In this document: piece after piece, positions 14,485-17,027 of the stretch | Position numbering within the stretch: the stretch's first letter is position 1 | Layout: the number at the start of each line of letters is the position of its first letter | NCBI GenBank assembly: GCA_934438135.1 | Contig: CAKSBP010000056.1 | Coordinates: 1 to 17,027, forward strand | Length of the DNA stretch: 17,027 nt | Source: an uncultured Clostridium sp. | GTDB lineage: Bacteria; Bacillota; Clostridia; Lachnospirales; Lachnospiraceae | Reading direction: 5' to 3' | Position numbers and translations under genes: made by a program | Notes under the pieces: generated by a model | The model's input: only the letters and a program-made list of their open reading frames with translations | The model's database searches: none | Told to the model about the DNA's origin: nothing

Positions 14485-14573
14485 AATGTTTCACAGAATA
14501 AGGAAACGTTTAAAGACTGACTCGAGGACAGAATACTATTGCATTGATAAATTGTAACATTTGGATGTTACAA
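14485..14573 (+). ncRNA. Two consecutive hairpins upstream of a strong terminator; unknown RNA
   Basis: AATGTTTC (14485-14492) pairs with GAAACGTT (14503-14510), loop of 10. TTGTAACAT (14552-14560) pairs perfectly with ATGTTACAA (14565-14573), loop TTGG. A palindromic CTCGAG (14521-14526) lies in the single-stranded part between them. No convincing promoter was found directly upstream (only A/T-rich -10-like words at 14440-14471), so this may be read-through from 14321 or an unrecognised leader. No coding potential seen. Confidence 0.4.
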
Positions 14574-14618
14574 AAGCGGCAGTACCAAACCTTTCTGGAG
14601 CGGTGTCTGCCGTTTTTT
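14572..14618 (+). terminator. Intrinsic terminator in the argR-oppA gap
   Basis: CGGCAG (14577-14582) pairs with CTGCCG (14607-14612), extended below by AAAAG with the T-run, and above by ACC (14584-14586) with GGT (14602-14604). Six T (14613-14618) follow directly. A strong rho-independent terminator shape, in front of the oppA promoter. Confidence 0.75.
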
Positions 14619-14652
14619 ATTTCATGCGGTTGTTCTATATAGAAAAATAAGC

Positions 14653-14680
14653 TTGAAATTCGAAAGCCAGATAATATAAA
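14653..14680 (+). promoter_or_regulatory. Probable sigma-A promoter of the oligopeptide transporter operon
   Basis: TTGAAA (14653-14658), 16 bases, TATAAA (14675-14680), each 5/6 to consensus. Transcription would start near 14687, giving a leader of about 170 nt before oppA. It directly follows the terminator at 14618. A TTGACG at 14757 has no well-spaced -10. Confidence 0.55.
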
Positions 14681-14683
14681 AAA

Positions 14684-14731
14684 ATCACCTCCAAGTCAAA
14701 AGAAGGTTACATTTACTTAGCGTTATTGGAG
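14684..14731 (+). promoter_or_regulatory. oppA leader start carrying a 16S 3'-tail-like anti-Shine-Dalgarno sequence
   Basis: ATCACCTCC (14684-14692) is identical to the conserved 3' end of 16S rRNA that reads Shine-Dalgarno sites. Its CCTCC can pair with GGAGG of the oppA ribosome site (14842-14846), or CTCCAA (14689-14694) can pair with TTGGAG (14726-14731). The two pairings exclude each other, a possible on/off arrangement. Only 5-6 bp each, so this is speculative. Confidence 0.25.
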
Positions 14732-14787
14732 ATTATTTATAATTTTACAATTTTTTTTGACGAATGGTGGGGGATTTTAATAAAAAA

Positions 14788-14827
14788 GAGAATTTAGAGG
14801 CGATAATGATGAAGCTTAGAAGTTCTC
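14788..14827 (+). promoter_or_regulatory. Stem-loop upstream of the oppA ribosome site
   Basis: GAGAATTT (14788-14795) pairs with AAGTTCTC (14820-14827) over 8 bp with one wobble. The 24-nt loop contains the AGAGG site and start codons of the nine-codon leader ORF. The oppA ribosome site (GGGAGG, 14841-14846) is just beyond the stem. Confidence 0.35.
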
Positions 14828-14835
14828 AAAAATAA
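14806..14835 (+). CDS. Possible nine-codon leader peptide upstream of oppA
   Basis: ATG at 14806, with AGAGG (14796-14800) five bases upstream, opens a frame reading MMKLRSSQK followed by tandem stops TAATAA (14833-14838). It ends five bases before the GGGAGG of oppA, so ribosomes finishing it would arrive at that site. It is encoded inside the stem-loop at 14788-14827. There is no run of one amino acid as in classic attenuators. It may be a translation-coupling uORF or chance; no homologue is recognised. Confidence 0.3.
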   Translation: MMKLRSSQK

Positions 14836-14855
14836 TAAAAGGGAGGATAAAATTT

Positions 14856-16691
14856 ATGAGAAAGAAAATAATTGCAGTTGTTTTAGCAGCTACTATGGCC
14901 ATTGGCATGATGACAGGCTGCGGAAACTCTGACAAGAAGACAGAAAAAAAAGAATCTTATAGCAACAAACAGATTGTTATTGGCGATGGAACCGAGGTTA
15001 GTGGTGACTATACTCCAATGTGGACGAATAATGCATCTGACAATAATGTCTATAAGATGATTACCGGTATGGAAACGGTTTCAGTTGATGCAGATGGCAA
15101 ATGGGTTACTAATGAGACAGTAGTAGATAAGGTAGAAGAGACGGCGAATAAGGATGGTTCTAAGACATGGACTTATACTATAAAAGATGGTCTGAAATTT
15201 AGTGATGGTTCTCCAGTAACTGCCGAGAATTATGTATTTTATTATCTGCTGTGGGGCAGCAATGAAATCATTAAGGACAAAGAAGCATCTGGAGCGGTTG
15301 CAACTGTAGTTCAGTATGCAAAAGGCTTTGAAAAGTATTCATCTGGAAAAAGCGATACATTTGAAGGTATTCATTTAATCGATGAAAAAACATTTTCTAT
15401 AACTGTAGATTCAAAATACCTGCCATATTACTATGGTTCAGCACTTACAAGCGTAGTTCCAGAGTATATAAAGGGATGGGTTCCAGAAGATGTTAAAGTT
15501 GAAGAAACAGAAAATGGTGCGAAATTATCTGATAATTTTAAAACGAAATATATTTCTGATACTGTAGACAGCTTCCGATATAAGCCAACAGTATGTTCTG
15601 GTCCTTATATGTGGAAATCTTATGATGAGAATGGATATTCTTATACATTGGAAAAGAATCCGAATTTCCCAGGAACCTATGATGGAAAAACTGCCAATAT
15701 TAAGACAGTTGTTTATAAATATGTTTCTCAGGATACACAGCTTGATCAGCTGAAAACAGGTGCTATTGATATTCTTTTAACGGTTGCAGATGGTGATCAG
15801 ATTGAAGCTGGTCTTGATATGGTAGATGAAGGCGGATTTAATTACATAAGTTTCCCACGTCCTGGATATGGAATGATTTCCTTTAAGTGTAATCAGGGAC
15901 CAACACAGTTTGAAGAGGTTCGTCATGCAATTGCTTATCTGCTTGACAGAAATGCATTTACACAGACATTTACAGGTGGACATGGTACTGTTGTAAATGG
16001 CCCTTATGGAACACAGCAGTGGATGGTTGAAGATAATAAAGATGAAGTAGATGCCCTAAATTCTTACCCTTACAGTGTGGATTCTGCTATTAAAGAACTT
16101 GAAAAAGGTGGATGGGTATACAACAAGGATGGTTCTGATTATTCAGGTACTGGACTTCGTTATAAGAAATTAGATGATGGAACCTATATGCCACTGTCAA
16201 TTGAGTGGTTTTCCTCTGAGGATAACTCTGTATCTGATTTGCTGGTAACCAGCCTGCAGCAGAATTCAGATGTTAAGAAAGCCGGAATGAAGATTAACCA
16301 GACGGTAGGTACATTTAATGATTTGATTAAGTATTACTATAATAACGCAAAAGATAATCCTTATCAGATGTTTAACCTTGCAAATGGTTTTGGCAATCCA
16401 TATGATGTTGCATATTCTTATGAGATTGGCGGAGAGTCTAACACTAATGCAATTGCAGATAAAAAACTATACGATTTGGCAGTAGCTATGAATCAGACCG
16501 AAGAAAACGATGATAAAGCATATAGTGCAAACTGGCTGAAATTCATGAAATACTGGAATGAAGTTCTTCCAGAACTTCCTCTGTATTCCAATCAATACCA
16601 TGACTTTTTCAATGAAAAGGTACATGACTTCAAAGAGGACGGATACAATACTGATGTTTCTGTAGCGATCCTTAGTACAAATGTTGAATAA
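14856..16691 (+). CDS. ABC transporter peptide-binding lipoprotein (OppA/DppA family)
   Basis: Extracellular substrate-binding protein (SBP_bac_5, solute-binding family 5) delivering oligo- or dipeptides to its ABC importer. 611 residues, on the long side of the family as in many clostridial OppA proteins. It begins with a lipoprotein signal: RKK, a hydrophobic stretch, then lipobox MTGC with the lipidated Cys22, followed by a Lys/Glu/Ser linker. Family blocks: WTYTIKDGLKFSDGSPVTAENYVFYY (N-terminal signature), CSGPYMWKSYDENGYSYTLEKNPNF (mid-domain), a hinge/lobe region and the C-terminal LPLYSNQYHDF. ATG at 14856 has GGGAGG at 14841-14846. The permease gene follows after 130 bases with a hairpin between. 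The exact ligand cannot be read from sequence. Confidence 0.93.
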   Translation: MRKKIIAVVLAATMAIGMMTGCGNSDKKTEKKESYSNKQIVIGDGTEVSGDYTPMWTNNASDNNVYKMITGMETVSVDADGKWVTNETVVDKVEETANKDGSKTWTYTIKDGLKFSDGSPVTAENYVFYYLLWGSNEIIKDKEASGAVATVVQYAKGFEKYSSGKSDTFEGIHLIDEKTFSITVDSKYLPYYYGSALTSVVPEYIKGWVPEDVKVEETENGAKLSDNFKTKYISDTVDSFRYKPTVCSGPYMWKSYDENGYSYTLEKNPNFPGTYDGKTANIKTVVYKYVSQDTQLDQLKTGAIDILLTVADGDQIEAGLDMVDEGGFNYISFPRPGYGMISFKCNQGPTQFEEVRHAIAYLLDRNAFTQTFTGGHGTVVNGPYGTQQWMVEDNKDEVDALNSYPYSVDSAIKELEKGGWVYNKDGSDYSGTGLRYKKLDDGTYMPLSIEWFSSEDNSVSDLLVTSLQQNSDVKKAGMKINQTVGTFNDLIKYYYNNAKDNPYQMFNLANGFGNPYDVAYSYEIGGESNTNAIADKKLYDLAVAMNQTEENDDKAYSANWLKFMKYWNEVLPELPLYSNQYHDFFNEKVHDFKEDGYNTDVSVAILSTNVE

Positions 16692-16717
16692 GTTTTTGTT
16701 GGAAGAAAGTAATGTGG

Positions 16718-16774
16718 AAGATGCTGTAACACGGATGAAAGGGGGAACCGTGTGACAGCGTTTTCGCATCTTTC
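16718..16774 (+). terminator. Intercistronic hairpin between the binding protein and permease genes
   Basis: GCTGT-A-ACACGG (16723-16734) pairs with CCGTGT-G-ACAGC (16748-16759): 11 bp around one mismatch, loop of 13, followed by GTTTTC. An alternative outer pairing GATGC (16720-16724) with GCATC (16766-16770) competes. It is likely a partial terminator or a 3' stabilising stem, a common device to make more binding protein than permease. Confidence 0.55.
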
Positions 16775-16821
16775 ATTATGTTTAATCTAACTGGAAAAAA
16801 TTCAGGAAAGTTGGTTGATTT

Positions 16822-17027
16822 ATGTTAAAGTACGTTGGGAAAAGACTGGTTTACATGGTTGGGGTATTCTTTGTAGTATCAGTTATCATGTTTGTGTTAT
16901 TTAACAATGTACCGGGAGACAGAGCATTGAATCAGGTGCAGATGATGAAAGGAAAAGTTACAAGTGAACAATTCCAGAATCTGTATCAGCAGGCAAGAGA
17001 CAGACTTGGTCTGGATGATCCAATACC
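16822..17027 (+). CDS. Peptide ABC transporter permease, N-terminal part (OppB/DppB family), cut by window end
   Basis: First 68 codons of a permease of the OppB/DppB (BPD_transp_1) type. It begins MLKYVGKRLVYMV, has one membrane helix at about 10-30, then the family-typical NNVPGDRA (normally xxxPGDPA) and, after a charged stretch, the RLGLDDPI motif (about 60-67), which corresponds to the LGLDxP signature of these permeases. ATG at 16822 has AGGAAAG upstream with rather wide spacing (11 bases). It lies downstream of the binding-protein gene in the same direction, so it is part of the same operon. OppC, OppD and OppF would be expected beyond the window. Confidence 0.9.
   Translation, partial: MLKYVGKRLVYMVGVFFVVSVIMFVLFNNVPGDRALNQVQMMKGKVTSEQFQNLYQQARDRLGLDDPI

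Noticed and set aside
14654..14693. A minus-strand Shine-Dalgarno (GGAGGTGAT, complement of ATCACCTCC)
   Set aside because: No start codon at suitable distance and no ORF follow on the minus strand.
1..17027. CRISPR arrays, transposases, integrases, tRNA genes, toxin-antitoxin or defence genes
   Set aside because: None was found: no regularly spaced repeats, no mobile-element protein, no tRNA-like cloverleaf with a recognisable TTCGAAT-type arm. The window is core chromosome apart from the hairpin-rich intergenic regions.

Overview
The window looks like chromosomal DNA of an endospore-forming clostridium, most probably a Lachnospiraceae member of the Blautia/Dorea/Ruminococcus type. The support is a complete eight-gene spoIIIA operon, moderate-to-low GC, strong AGGAGG ribosome sites, occasional GTG/TTG starts, and the clostridial gene order nusB-xseA-xseB-ispA-dxs-tlyA-nadK-argR. 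No species can be named from the sequence alone.

Layout. Positions 1-100 hold a double-hairpin element cut by the window edge (a structured RNA end or a dispersed palindromic repeat). At 107-970, on the minus strand, is a shikimate dehydrogenase of the YdiB subtype. It is divergent from spoIIIAA-AB-AC-AD-AE-AF-AG-AH (1108-6497), which encodes the SpoIIIA channel between mother cell and forespore. A sigma-E-like promoter precedes spoIIIAA. After a weak terminator, a sigma-A promoter and a structured leader precede an Asp23/Gls24 (YqhY) gene. A 160-base gap with a long hairpin follows. Then comes a tightly packed housekeeping operon: nusB, xseA and xseB (exonuclease VII), ispA and dxs (isoprenoid precursors), tlyA (rRNA methyltransferase), nadK and argR. 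Most gaps are 2-21 bases or short overlaps, which suggests one transcript.

Downstream of argR, where recN usually sits in Firmicutes, there is no recN. Instead a 732-base non-coding region (14124-14855) is dense with signals: a terminator-like hairpin with an alternative fold, a perfect TTGACA-16-TATAAT promoter feeding a transcript of about 75 nt that ends in a terminator (small RNA candidate), a second multi-hairpin block ending in a strong terminator, another promoter, a leader starting with a copy of the 16S rRNA 3' tail (anti-Shine-Dalgarno), and a nine-codon leader ORF. It leads into an oligopeptide/dipeptide ABC transporter operon: the lipoprotein binding protein (14856-16691), an intercistronic hairpin, and the start of the permease gene, cut at the window end.

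The protein-coding part is conventional and well explained. The region most worth a second look is the argR-oppA intergenic segment; the Asp23 leader and the element at 1-100 come next. All RNA calls rest on hand folding and motif reading and have not been tested by covariance search or expression data.
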